NCBI RefSeq assembly: GCF_025152745.1
Contig: NZ_CP104042.1
Location: 372,001-436,000, forward strand
Source: Rhizobium sp. WSM4643
Lineage (GTDB): Bacteria > Pseudomonadota > Alphaproteobacteria > Rhizobiales > Rhizobiaceae
Length of the DNA: 64,000 nucleotides
Reading direction: 5' to 3'
This document shows positions 37,429-45,400 of this stretch, piece by piece. Within the stretch, counting starts at the first letter, position 1; each line of letters starts with the position of its first letter. The notes beneath the pieces were generated by a model. It had not been told where the DNA came from. It made no database searches and was given only the letters and a program-made list of their open reading frames with translations. The position numbers were made by a program, and so were the translations under genes.

Positions 37429-37701
37429 CCGCGCGTGCCTGCGCTGCTTGATCTCGCCGTAGACGACCTCACCAAGATAGCGACGGCGATCGGCATCGCG
37501 CGTCGTTCGCGCAAGATAGCGCTTCAAAGCATCTATACCAGCACAGGTTTCTCGCTCCGCGCGACGGAATTCGCGGGAGCGGGATACCTTCCATCGGTCG
37601 GCGGCGCATTGCTTCAGGAGGCAATCGACGTGGCCGTCATCTTCGGCGAGGGGGCGTCGGCGCCCAGCTTCTAGTGCAAGTTCGACCGTTCCAGCTTCCA
37701 A
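37396..37701 (-). CDS. Hypothetical protein, about 101 aa, start uncertain
   Basis: The codons have good third-position bias and the protein is charged and helical (CAGIDALKRYLARTTRDADR, YLGEVVYGEIKQRRHARLL). There is no ATG; a TTG at 37701 overlapping the upstream gene by 31 bp is the best start. The frame is open further upstream through the previous gene in another phase. It overlaps the 3' end of nnrR by 33 bp on the opposite strand. Not recognised. Confidence 0.4.
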   Translation of the reverse strand: MEAGTVELALEAGRRRPLAEDDGHVDCLLKQCAADRWKVSRSREFRRAERETCAGIDALKRYLARTTRDADRRRYLGEVVYGEIKQRRHARLLPLAIGQSQ

Positions 37702-37958
37702 GCGGTGACGTCGGCGGCAGAGACGCTTAGTCGCGAATGAGGGGATTGTCCGTCGCTCAGGATTTTCGAAGTCGCTATTTCGCAGATCGCGCCGACGCTC
37801 TGCTGAAGTCGGGTCTCGTCGGCCCGAGGCGGGTTGGCCATCTCGCAGAGCGCGGCGCGATCGACTACGATCACACGATGGGCGCCTGCATGTTCCATCA
37901 CTACGACGCCCGCCTCGCCGGATGATTTCAGAAACGCGGTAACGAACCTCGGCAGCAT
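37671..37958 (-). CDS. Small protein resembling DUF1488
   Basis: A 95-residue protein: VVVMEHAGAHRVIVVDRAAL, ADETRLQQSVGAICEIATSK, LSVSAADVTAWK. The pattern of a residue-poor strand, a long helix with F/I-type spacing, and a final L(S/T)..D motif resembles DUF1488 proteins and the protein at 47900-48295; this is by eye. The ATG at 37958 has GGAG 7 bp upstream. It is divergent from the DUF454 gene, with a FNR-type box between. Confidence 0.6.
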   Translation of the reverse strand: MLPRFVTAFLKSSGEAGVVVMEHAGAHRVIVVDRAALCEMANPPRADETRLQQSVGAICEIATSKILSDGQSPHSRLSVSAADVTAWKLERSNLH

Positions 37959-38018
37959 CGCACTCTCCATTTCGTGCAGTTGATGGAGAGCATATTAGAT
38001 GTCCGCGCAAATCCGTCT

Positions 38019-38032
38019 TTGAGGGATGTCAA
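38019..38032. promoter_or_regulatory. FNR-type box between divergent genes
   Basis: TTGAG-GGAT-GTCAA (reverse TTGAC-ATCC-CTCAA), one mismatch. The centre is 67 bp from the DUF1488-like start (37958) and 58 bp from the DUF454 start (38084). Confidence 0.6.
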
Positions 38033-38083
38033 AGAAGGGAATGCTCTCCAAGTCTATAGTCATTGAAAGTCCTGGAGATGAAG

Positions 38084-38437
38084 ATGCGTACGCTGATGAT
38101 GATGATCGCCTGGGCCTCCGTCGCTGCTGCAATCGTCGGCATTTTCCTGCCTCTGCTTCCGACGACGCCATTTCTGCTGCTGTCAGCGGGTATATTCGCC
38201 CGCACTTCGCCAAGGTTCGAGTCCTGGCTTCTGGATCATCGATGGTTCGGCGCTTCGGTAACGGCATGGCGCGAGCGCGGGGCGATCAGATCAAGGGCGA
38301 AGGCTGTGGCGGCGCTGACCATCGCGACCAGCTTCCTGCTTCTCATTTGGTTTGATCCCGGCCCCTTGGCGCTAGCAGTCGTCGCTACGATCCTGAGCGC
38401 CTGTGTCGCATTCATCATCACCCGTCCGTCGGCGTGA
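38084..38437 (+). CDS. DUF454 (YbaN-type) membrane protein
   Basis: A 117-residue membrane protein with the DUF454 signature: GIFLPLLPTTPFLLLSAGIF, ARTSPRFESWLLDHRWFG, IRSRAKAVAALTIATSFLL. Three spans are predicted. Function unknown; the family is often found near denitrification or heme/quinone genes. The ATG at 38084 has GGAG 6 bp upstream; an ATG at 38078 is also in frame. Confidence 0.85.
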   Translation: MRTLMMMIAWASVAAAIVGIFLPLLPTTPFLLLSAGIFARTSPRFESWLLDHRWFGASVTAWRERGAIRSRAKAVAALTIATSFLLLIWFDPGPLALAVVATILSACVAFIITRPSA

Positions 38438-38610
38438 CTTTTCTGCAAGACCCTCAGCAAAGAACCATGACGATGCTACGGAAAGACCATTTGTCGTCGA
38501 GATTAAAAAGTCCCGGCGACGGCGGCCGCAGTGCGTCTCGACCCCTCCCGTCGTCGCCGCGCCAATTTGCAACCGCCCGCAAGAGCAGCTCTTGATCGTG
38601 GAATGGTCTT

Positions 38611-39987
38611 CTACAGGAACGAAGCCAGCCAGGCCGCGCAGAACAAGGCGGTCGCTATGACCGCCGGTACCGTAGCGAGGATGCGGCGGGCGATTCCTTT
38701 GCTATAGACGCCCCCAATCCTGAAAAACAGCGCCGACGACCATACGCCGCAAATAACGACTGCTGCTCCGCGGCTCGCATCGACTCCGGGAAGAACTACG
38801 CCATCCGAGCCTAGCTGGCTCGTGGTCAGCGCAAGGAGGCCGCAGAAAAGCGACGCGCTGGCGAGCGGAATGAAAGCCTGCGCCAGATGATGGACGATCC
38901 GACTCGGACGACGAAGGATCGCAGCGGCGGCGGCGAGAGGCAGCACGAACGCGACGGTGGCGGCGAGCGCACCCAGGCACGCGAGCACTAGAAACGAGAC
39001 CGCGTCTACGAAGTTCATGACGTCGTTGACCGATGGGTAGTTGGTGAGAAACCACCAGGGAATTCGCAGAGAGAGCGGCCAGGACCAGCTCCTGTCGACG
39101 CAGAGTTCGACAAGCCATTGCCGGATAGACTGGAACACGCCGCTAGCCGTCCAATGAAGCGCCGTCGGCACCAGACCTAGAAGCACCGGAACGATGAGGA
39201 TCGTGTCCCAACGGGTCGCCATTCGTCCCGAGCCGAAAACGATATCCGACGACGGCTTGCGCCACGCCAGCCGTATCGCCCCCCGGTGCCCACTGCAGCG
39301 GCCGCACATATGACAGGCCGAACTTCCCTGCATCGTCTTGATTGGAACGAGCGGTGCGCAATTCACACCTGAGCCGCCCACTGCGGCCGAACGTTTCCAA
39401 AACTCGGGGTACACTCGAAAATGCAGCGGCGCGATTTTCGAAACGACCCCGAAGACCCCGCTCACCGGGCACAGAAACCTGCACCATACGCGCTTCGCCT
39501 TGCCATACCGGGCTCCGACGACCATCGCCGCGAGCGTCGATCCTCCCAGCAGCAGTGCGGCGGGCTTGGGGTACTGGTAGACGCTCGTGAGCTGCCCATA
39601 GATCGTGGTCGTAACGAATGCCACGACAGGCCAGCCGGACCATTTCATCCAGCTCGGAATGGCTCGACCGGCACCTCGCTCGCTCGCGAACTCCGACAGC
39701 GCACCTTCGGGGCAAAGAAGCCCGCACCAAAATCTGCCGACTAGCGCCGTCCCCAGAATCACGAAGGGCCACCAGACCCCCCAGAACACGAACTGCACGA
39801 ACCGCGACAGATTGTTCCAGATGTAGTCGCTGCTGCCCGGTAGCGGAAGCAGCAGCGGAATGACGAGGAACGACAGGTAAACCATGATCATGACCCATTG
39901 CGCCCGGCGGATAAGGGCCTGATGAGCGAGAAGGACGTCGCCCAAGCCACCGGCGAAACTGCGCGCAACTGTCCGGACTGCGTTCAT
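38611..39987 (-). CDS. ftrD: FtrD-like polyferredoxin membrane protein
   Basis: A 458-residue membrane protein with NapH/CcoG-type iron-sulfur motifs: FWCGLLCPEGALSE, WCRFLCPVSGVFGV and CHMCGRCSGHRGAI. Its place after FTR1-, cupredoxin- and P19-like genes identifies it as the FtrD partner of the FtrABCD ferrous iron uptake system described in Brucella and Bordetella, thought to move electrons across the membrane. The ATG at 39987 overlaps the ftrC stop; the longer frame from 40155 is not used. Confidence 0.85.
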   Translation of the reverse strand: MNAVRTVARSFAGGLGDVLLAHQALIRRAQWVMIMVYLSFLVIPLLLPLPGSSDYIWNNLSRFVQFVFWGVWWPFVILGTALVGRFWCGLLCPEGALSEFASERGAGRAIPSWMKWSGWPVVAFVTTTIYGQLTSVYQYPKPAALLLGGSTLAAMVVGARYGKAKRVWCRFLCPVSGVFGVVSKIAPLHFRVYPEFWKRSAAVGGSGVNCAPLVPIKTMQGSSACHMCGRCSGHRGAIRLAWRKPSSDIVFGSGRMATRWDTILIVPVLLGLVPTALHWTASGVFQSIRQWLVELCVDRSWSWPLSLRIPWWFLTNYPSVNDVMNFVDAVSFLVLACLGALAATVAFVLPLAAAAAILRRPSRIVHHLAQAFIPLASASLFCGLLALTTSQLGSDGVVLPGVDASRGAAVVICGVWSSALFFRIGGVYSKGIARRILATVPAVIATALFCAAWLASFL

Positions 39988-40835
39988 GCGTGAGCCTTGT
40001 CCCCGACCGCCGGTGCGTAGGCCAGTGACGCTGTTATCCAGTAGAATCCCAGTGCGAGCAGCGGGAGTAGCTCGGGCCTCGAGCGATAGCCCGTCAGTGC
40101 TGATAAAAACGCCCCGGCCCCCGCCGATTCGTCCAGTATCCAGCCCGTATCCCAAAGCGACGACGTCAGCATCGGCACGATCCCAAGCGAGATCGCTCTG
40201 TCCACGGCAGTCATCATCAGTCCGCTTCCGAGGATCAGAAGCAGCACCTGGCTCGTGATTGATACCGCTCTTTTAGAGAATGCCGACGCGCCGGATCTAA
40301 AGCACAGGAAGGTCAGGCACGCCGCCGCGAGCCCGAGCGCGCCGGAACCCGCCACGAGCGTCGCGCTCCGGCCCGAGCCCGAGAGCATCCCGTAGAGGAA
40401 GACGACGGTCTCGGCGCCTTCTCTCGCCACGGCGACTGCAGAGAGCAGGCCCAATGCGGTCCAGCTCCGAGCTTTTCCAAGGCCGGCGGCTTGCGATCTC
40501 ATTCCCTTGGACGAGCCGCGCACAGCTCGCTGCATCCAGAACACCATGCGAAGCATCAGGATGGAGGCTGTCGCGGCGAGTGCGAATTGAAGGATGTCTT
40601 CGCCGTCGCCATCAAGGAAACCGGCGGCACCGCTCATGAGGAATGCCAGTCCGACAGCGATCATGACTCCGGCCACCGCGCCACCAGCGATGGACCTGAT
40701 TGCTCGCCGCCGGACGGCCACACCCTCGTTTATCGTCCACGCAAGAAGTATCCCGACGATCACCAGCGCCTCGAAGGATTCCCTCCACACGACGGAAGCG
40801 ATCCTGAAGGATTGGAGGAGAACGTCCGCTGTCAT
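39984..40835 (-). CDS. ftrC: FtrC, FTR1-family iron permease
   Basis: A 283-residue permease with about seven spans and two REXXE iron-binding motifs (RESFE at 18-22, REGAE at 138-142), the hallmark of the FTR1/EfeU family. It imports iron oxidised by the periplasmic partners. It overlaps ftrB and ftrD by ATGA on each side. Confidence 0.92.
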   Translation of the reverse strand: MTADVLLQSFRIASVVWRESFEALVIVGILLAWTINEGVAVRRRAIRSIAGGAVAGVMIAVGLAFLMSGAAGFLDGDGEDILQFALAATASILMLRMVFWMQRAVRGSSKGMRSQAAGLGKARSWTALGLLSAVAVAREGAETVVFLYGMLSGSGRSATLVAGSGALGLAAACLTFLCFRSGASAFSKRAVSITSQVLLLILGSGLMMTAVDRAISLGIVPMLTSSLWDTGWILDESAGAGAFLSALTGYRSRPELLPLLALGFYWITASLAYAPAVGDKAHA

Positions 40836-41182
40836 CGCACAGTCAGTCTGGCTGGTGGCATGTCGAGGTGGAAGTCGTCGAAGAAGGCGTAGTCGCCCTC
40901 CCGCAAAGACCTGAAGACGAGAAAGCTTGAAGCTCCCGGAGCAAGCACTTTTTCCTTCCGGAGCGGGATGCTCTCGAACTCGATCGGCGTGGAACCGTCG
41001 TTATGAAGTTCCAGCTTGAATCGCTTGTTCGCAGGCACCTCGATGACCGCGGGCGAAATCACGCCGTTGCTGAAATGAACGTCGAAGACCGGGTCCTCGT
41101 CCCCAGCGGCCGCAGGAGGCAGCCCGACAAGAGCGGCCGCAAGCGCCAGAGTCAGGACGGTCGAAGGTCTCATCACCCTCAT
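40832..41182 (-). CDS. ftrB: FtrB, periplasmic cupredoxin-like protein
   Basis: A 116-residue exported protein with signal peptide (VLTLALAAALVGLPPAAAG) and a cupredoxin-1 fold (VIEVPANKRFKLELHNDGST, FESIPLRKEKVLAPG, YAFFDDFH). It lacks the CxxxHxxxM type 1 site, as other FtrB/EfeO-type cupredoxins do, and may bind copper by E/H/M residues. The ATG at 41182 overlaps the ftrA stop (TGATG). Confidence 0.88.
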   Translation of the reverse strand: MRVMRPSTVLTLALAAALVGLPPAAAGDEDPVFDVHFSNGVISPAVIEVPANKRFKLELHNDGSTPIEFESIPLRKEKVLAPGASSFLVFRSLREGDYAFFDDFHLDMPPARLTVR

Positions 41183-41724
41183 CAGTAGCCGCCCTTCTTT
41201 CCAACCCCCGCGAACACGAACTGGTAGTTGAGACTGAATGCCTCCGGCCACTCGGCGACGCCGGTTTCCTTGTCGACGTGCCGACCGAACGACATCATGC
41301 CATGCCCTCCCGGATGAATGGTCAGCTCGACCGCGTAGCGACCCGGACCCGAAAGTTTGACGTTGTCTCCGTAGTGCGGGCCGTCGCTGGCCACCATCGC
41401 CTCGAGAGCGCCGGCCGCTTCCCCACCGTTGTCGAGGTTCTTGACCTTATATTCGACGTGAAGATTGGGGACCCAATCGCCCTCCGCAAATCCATTCGCG
41501 TTGTCGCCCGTGGCGTGGATGTCGGCTTCCAGATGGACGTCGGACTCCGAGGCGGGCTGCATCATTCCGGGAGGATCCATCTCGATTGGCTGCAGGTACA
41601 CCGCGGCCACTTCCATCCCACCGGCAACCTGAGGTGCGCCAATGGGAAATTCAGCGGCATTGAGGACGAGCGGCATCGCGGCGAGGACGATGGGAGCGAA
41701 GCAAAGGGAACGGATGCGGAGCAC
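41182..41724 (-). CDS. ftrA: FtrA, P19-type periplasmic iron-binding protein
   Basis: P19/FtrA proteins bind copper and ferrous/ferric iron in the periplasm. The 180-residue product has a signal peptide (LCFAPIVLAAMPLVLNAAE) and P19 blocks: EVAAVYLQPIEMDPPGM, SDVHLEADIHATGDN, HPGGHGMMSFGRHVDKETG. The GTG at 41724 with AAAGG 8 bp upstream is the likely start; a TTG at 41748 is also open. First gene of ftrABCD, with an NnrR-like palindrome upstream. Confidence 0.9.
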   Translation of the reverse strand: MLRIRSLCFAPIVLAAMPLVLNAAEFPIGAPQVAGGMEVAAVYLQPIEMDPPGMMQPASESDVHLEADIHATGDNANGFAEGDWVPNLHVEYKVKNLDNGGEAAGALEAMVASDGPHYGDNVKLSGPGRYAVELTIHPGGHGMMSFGRHVDKETGVAEWPEAFSLNYQFVFAGVGKKGGY

Positions 41725-41785
41725 GATAGGAGCCTTTAAAGATGACAAATGCCATCATCTTTAGTCGGGCAGAAGGCTGCGCTCT

Positions 41786-41799
41786 TTGCGCTGGCGCAA
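41786..41799. promoter_or_regulatory. NnrR-like palindrome upstream of ftrABCD
   Basis: TTGCG-CTGG-CGCAA, a perfect inverted repeat extended to CTTTGCG...CGCAAAG, centred 68 bp upstream of the ftrA start. It fits the TTGCG half site of NnrR. It does not look like a Fur or Irr box. Confidence 0.55.
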
Positions 41800-41975
41800 A
41801 GACTGCGACGTCGGGCCTATCCAGCAATGCTCAGCCAGATCTGGCCTGTCTTCAATTGCCAATGCCGACGGTAAGAACTTAAAGCCCCCATCGGCATCTG
41901 GTTCGGATTTTGGCTTCGATTCCAACGGCCGGCCAAACATCAAATGCCGCCTAGTGGAACGCGGCGAGGTCGTGG

Positions 41976-41989
41976 TTGATCACGATCAA
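41976..41989. promoter_or_regulatory. Perfect FNR/FixK box upstream of nnrU
   Basis: TTGAT-CACG-ATCAA is a perfect consensus dyad, centred 53 bp upstream of the nnrU ATG. A -41.5 position gives a start near 42024 and a 12-nt leader that includes AGGAGG. Confidence 0.8.
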
Positions 41990-42035
41990 ATTTAGCGGAA
42001 GTCGGATCTGCTATAGAAGTTCACAGGAGGCCGCC

Positions 42036-42713
42036 ATGATTTCGTTCGTTGCTGCATTTGCAGTCTTCCTGCTTCTCCATTCCGTCCCCGCGATCCCAGC
42101 GGTGCGGGCTGGCGTCATTTCACAGGTAGGTAAACCAGTCTATCTGATCAGCTACTCGGTTGTATCGACAGCGGCGCTCATCTGGCTGTTTTCAGCCGCG
42201 TTAGCTCTCGACTACGTTCCGCTTTGGGATCTACAGCCTTGGCACGCGGCGGTAACCTTCGTCCTTGCACCGCTGGGAGGTTTCCTGGTGCTAGCGGGCG
42301 TGTTTAGTGAAAACCCGCTTTCGATCGCAATGAGGTCCTCGGAAAGACGCGGAGCCGTTGTGCAGGTGACGAGACACCCGGTACTCTGGGGCTTCGCCAT
42401 CTGGGCGTCCGGACATATCGTCGCGAACGGGGACCTCCGGTCGCTCCTGCTGTTCGGAGGATTCGCGCTCTTCGCTCTCGCGGCCATTCCCATGGCTGAG
42501 AAACGGGCGCGCCGACGCCTCGGCGGTCGGTGGCAGGCGTTGTCGGAAGGCACCTCGATCGTTCCACTCGCGCGCCGTCCCTCGCGATGGCGCCTCACGT
42601 TGGACCTGCCCATGCTTCTCGCCGCCGCGCTTACGGCCGGAATTTCATGCTGGCTCCTGGGAGGCGGTCATGCGACGCTCTTCGGAGCCGACCCGATCGC
42701 CGTCTTCGGCTGA
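42036..42713 (+). CDS. nnrU: NnrU family membrane protein
   Basis: NnrU is a six-span membrane protein of the isoprenylcysteine methyltransferase-like group, required for nitrite/NO reduction in Rhodobacter by an unknown means. The 225-residue product shows FVAAFAVFLLLHSVPAIPAV, VTRHPVLWGFAIWASGHIVANGD and IPMAEKRARRRLGGRW. AGGAGG lies 5 bp before the ATG. The 3' end overlaps the convergent ubiX gene by 69 bp. Confidence 0.92.
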   Translation: MISFVAAFAVFLLLHSVPAIPAVRAGVISQVGKPVYLISYSVVSTAALIWLFSAALALDYVPLWDLQPWHAAVTFVLAPLGGFLVLAGVFSENPLSIAMRSSERRGAVVQVTRHPVLWGFAIWASGHIVANGDLRSLLLFGGFALFALAAIPMAEKRARRRLGGRWQALSEGTSIVPLARRPSRWRLTLDLPMLLAAALTAGISCWLLGGGHATLFGADPIAVFG

Positions 42714-43307
42714 TCGAAAGGGTACCTCTCCCGTCCACGGCCGCGACTGATGTGGGATATGCAGGCCCAAGAGGTCGATGGCACGGCAGGCCAAGTGGTC
42801 AACGGCCTCCTGGAGAGACTGAGGCAGGTGGTAGAAGGCAGGCACCGGCGGCATGACGATGGCCCCCATCTCGGTGACGGAGACCATATTGCGAAGATGC
42901 CCGAGGTGCAGCGGCGTTTCTCGGGTCATAAGCACCAGGCGGCGGCGCTCCTTGAGCTGGACGTCGGCGGCGCGCGTGAGGAGGTTCTCCGACAAGCCCG
43001 TCGCAATTCCCGCAAGCGTCTTCATGGAACAAGGCGCGACGATCATGCCGGAGACCGGAAAGGAACCGCTTGCGATCGCCGCACCGACGTCCTTGTGGTC
43101 GTAGTATCGGTACGCCTTGAGAAGCATCCTGCCGTGAGCCTCGGGGCCGAGCTCGTGCGCCAGCGTGCGCCGTCCGCCGGCTGTTACGACGAGATGCACT
43201 CTGACACCCAAGGTGGTCAGTCGTTCCAGAACGACGACGCCAAGCGCCGCACCCGACGCGCCGCTCACTCCTACCACCACGTCGTGACGATCAACGTGCG
43301 AGTCCAC
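42645..43307 (-). CDS. ubiX: UbiX, flavin prenyltransferase
   Basis: UbiX makes prenylated FMN, the cofactor of UbiD. The 220-residue protein has VGVSGASGAALGVVVLERL (phosphate-binding), APCSMKTLAGIATGLSENLL, and the RRRLVLMTRETPLHLGHLRN motif typical of UbiX. The C-terminal 20 residues extend beyond the usual family end and lie in the nnrU overlap. It follows ubiD with a 17-bp overlap. Confidence 0.94.
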   Translation of the reverse strand: MDSHVDRHDVVVGVSGASGAALGVVVLERLTTLGVRVHLVVTAGGRRTLAHELGPEAHGRMLLKAYRYYDHKDVGAAIASGSFPVSGMIVAPCSMKTLAGIATGLSENLLTRAADVQLKERRRLVLMTRETPLHLGHLRNMVSVTEMGAIVMPPVPAFYHLPQSLQEAVDHLACRAIDLLGLHIPHQSRPWTGEVPFRSAEDGDRVGSEERRMTASQEPA

Positions 43308-44793
43308 ATCGGATCCTTTCCCAGATTTCGCCCGCGCGTTTTGTCATCTCATCCGGCATGCGAAGTTCCCGTCCCCATTCCCGCTCTGTCTCAACGCCGA
43401 TCTTGTTGGTGGCATCCAGTCCCATCTTCGTGCCCAGTCCAGCCTTTGGAGACGCAAAGTCGAGGTAGTCGATTGGTGTGTTTTCAAGCACGACGAGATC
43501 GCGCGCCGCATCGAAACGCGTGGAAATCGCCCAGACCACGTCCTCCCAGCGACGCACCGACACATCGGCGTCGACGACGATGATGAGCTTCGTGTAGTTG
43601 AACTGGGGGAGCATCGACCACAGCCCCATCATTACGCGACGGGCCTGACCGGGGTATCGCTTGTCGATCGCGACGACTGCCGTGCGGTAAGAACAGGCTT
43701 CAGGAGGAAGCCAAAGGTCCCTGATTTCGGGAAAATGGCGTTTCGCCATCGGCACGAACAGCTCGGTCATCGCCTCTCCGAGGACCGAAGGCTCGTCCGG
43801 CGGCCGGCCGGTATAGGTCGTAAGGTAGACAGGCGATCGTCTGGTGGTGAGCGCGGACAAGTTCACCACGGGAAAAGATTCGACCGAGTTGTAATAGCCC
43901 GTATGGTCACCATAGGGTCCTTCCTGGGCAGTCTCGTCCTTCGATACGTAGCCCTCGAGGATGATCTCCGCGTTCGAGGGCACGAACAGGGGCACCGTCC
44001 GGCCTTTGGTCACCTGCGTCCGTGTTCCCCGAAGCAGACCCGCGAAGCTCAGTTCACTCATGCCTTCAGGGAGGGGCATCACGCTAGAGAGGATCGTCGC
44101 CGGGTCGGCGCCGATCACGACCGCCACCGGCATGTCCAAGCCCTTTCGCTGCCACTCTCTGAAGTGCTTCGCGCCACCACGATGGGCGAGCCAGCGGACG
44201 ATCAGCGAGTTCCTGGCACGCACCTGCATTCGATAGATTCCGACGTTGACATCGTCTGGGTCGTCCGGACTGCATGTAATGACCAGCGGCCAGGTGACGA
44301 GCGGCGCCGGTTCGCCGGGCCAGCACCATTGTATCGGCAAGCGGCCGAGGTCGACGTCGTCACCCTCGAGCACGACTTCCTGCGACGGCGCCTTGCCGCA
44401 GTACCGGGGACGCATCGCCGCGGCGGCCTTCAACAGAGACACCTTGCTCCACGCGTCGGCCAGCGACTTCGGCGGCCGTGGGCGCTGCAACTCCGCAAGT
44501 TCCTCGGCAAGATGCGAAATTCCGCCTGGTCCAAGACCGAAGCCCAGTTCGATGCGCTCCCTCGTGCCGAATAGGTTCGCGATCACGTTGATCGGACAGG
44601 TCCGACCGTCCGCCCTCACGGCACGCGTGAAGCGGAGGGCGGGACCGCCCTCGTGCAGCACCTGTTGATGCAGGGCGGTTATCTCATGAACCAGTGATAC
44701 CGGTTCGTCCACGGACACGAGCAGACTGCGCCTCTCGAGGTCGTCGAGAAAGCTCTGCAGGTCCGAATGTCTTTTGGTGATGCGATCTAGCAT
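43291..44793 (-). CDS. ubiD: UbiD-family prenyl-FMN decarboxylase
   Basis: UbiD removes the carboxyl group of 4-hydroxy-3-polyprenylbenzoate in ubiquinone synthesis. The 500-residue protein has the prFMN/Mn2+ site blocks NVGIYRMQVRARNSLIVRW, EIILEGYV, EGPYGDHTGYYN (catalytic E/D/E region) and a C-terminal DATNKIGVETEREW. The ATG at 44793 (MLDRITK) is chosen; the frame is open to 44841. Divergent from ubiT with an FNR-type box between. A chromosomal ubiD may exist elsewhere, making this a denitrification-specific copy. Confidence 0.93.
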   Translation of the reverse strand: MLDRITKRHSDLQSFLDDLERRSLLVSVDEPVSLVHEITALHQQVLHEGGPALRFTRAVRADGRTCPINVIANLFGTRERIELGFGLGPGGISHLAEELAELQRPRPPKSLADAWSKVSLLKAAAAMRPRYCGKAPSQEVVLEGDDVDLGRLPIQWCWPGEPAPLVTWPLVITCSPDDPDDVNVGIYRMQVRARNSLIVRWLAHRGGAKHFREWQRKGLDMPVAVVIGADPATILSSVMPLPEGMSELSFAGLLRGTRTQVTKGRTVPLFVPSNAEIILEGYVSKDETAQEGPYGDHTGYYNSVESFPVVNLSALTTRRSPVYLTTYTGRPPDEPSVLGEAMTELFVPMAKRHFPEIRDLWLPPEACSYRTAVVAIDKRYPGQARRVMMGLWSMLPQFNYTKLIIVVDADVSVRRWEDVVWAISTRFDAARDLVVLENTPIDYLDFASPKAGLGTKMGLDATNKIGVETEREWGRELRMPDEMTKRAGEIWERIRCGLAR

Positions 44794-44827
44794 TGAATTG
44801 CAATCGACCAACAAACCTCTTCTGTCT

Positions 44828-44841
44828 TTGTCGAAGATCAA
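44828..44841. promoter_or_regulatory. FNR/FixK-type box between ubiD and ubiT
   Basis: TTGTC-GAAG-ATCAA (reverse TTGAT-CTTC-GACAA), with a perfect half toward ubiT. The centre is 59 bp from the ubiT ATG and 41 bp from the ubiD ATG, so it could control both arms. Confidence 0.65.
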
Positions 44842-44893
44842 ACAGGATCACCTCGGGAAAAACTAGGATGCCTCATTCATTCGAGAGGCTCCA

Positions 44894-45400
44894 ATGCTCG
44901 TCCCACCCCGCCTGATGGCGACCGCACACATGGTGCCGTTGCCGATTGCCGCCCGCGTCGCCGACTTGCTTCTCCAGCAGGTTCTAAAAATCCACCCAAA
45001 GCTGTTCGACCGTCTGGGAGACCACGACCGCACTCGGTTCGCCTTCATCCCCTCCGACTTTTCATTCGCCTTTTCGATCCGCCCCGCCGAACGAACGCTG
45101 AGAACATTCCGAAATGGCAGCCCAATCGCTGCGGATGCCACGATAACGGGTCCTCTGGTTCTCATGCTTGCACTGGCCGAAGGGAGGGTCGACGGCGACG
45201 CCGTCTTCTTCGCGAGAAGGCTCCTGGTGTCCGGGGACATGGAGGCGGTGCTCGCCCTGCGAAATGCACTCGACGACAACGAAATCGATCTGGTGAAGAC
45301 CGCTGCCCGGTTCGCTGGGCCGATGGCCCGATCGGTGACCCGCGCCTTCGAGATAATCAGAACCGAAGCACTCAAGCGACAGGGGCTGTCATGGAACTAA
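44894..45400 (+). CDS. ubiT: UbiT, SCP2-domain protein of anaerobic ubiquinone synthesis
   Basis: UbiT is the lipid-binding accessory factor of O2-independent ubiquinone synthesis. The 168-residue protein has a SCP2-like domain (FIPSDFSFAFSIRPAERTLR, ADATITGPLVLMLALAEGRV, VFFARRLLVSGDMEAVLALR, the last pattern being typical of UbiT). GAGAGG lies before the ATG. The 3' end overlaps ubiU by 10 bp. Confidence 0.9.
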   Translation: MLVPPRLMATAHMVPLPIAARVADLLLQQVLKIHPKLFDRLGDHDRTRFAFIPSDFSFAFSIRPAERTLRTFRNGSPIAADATITGPLVLMLALAEGRVDGDAVFFARRLLVSGDMEAVLALRNALDDNEIDLVKTAARFAGPMARSVTRAFEIIRTEALKRQGLSWN

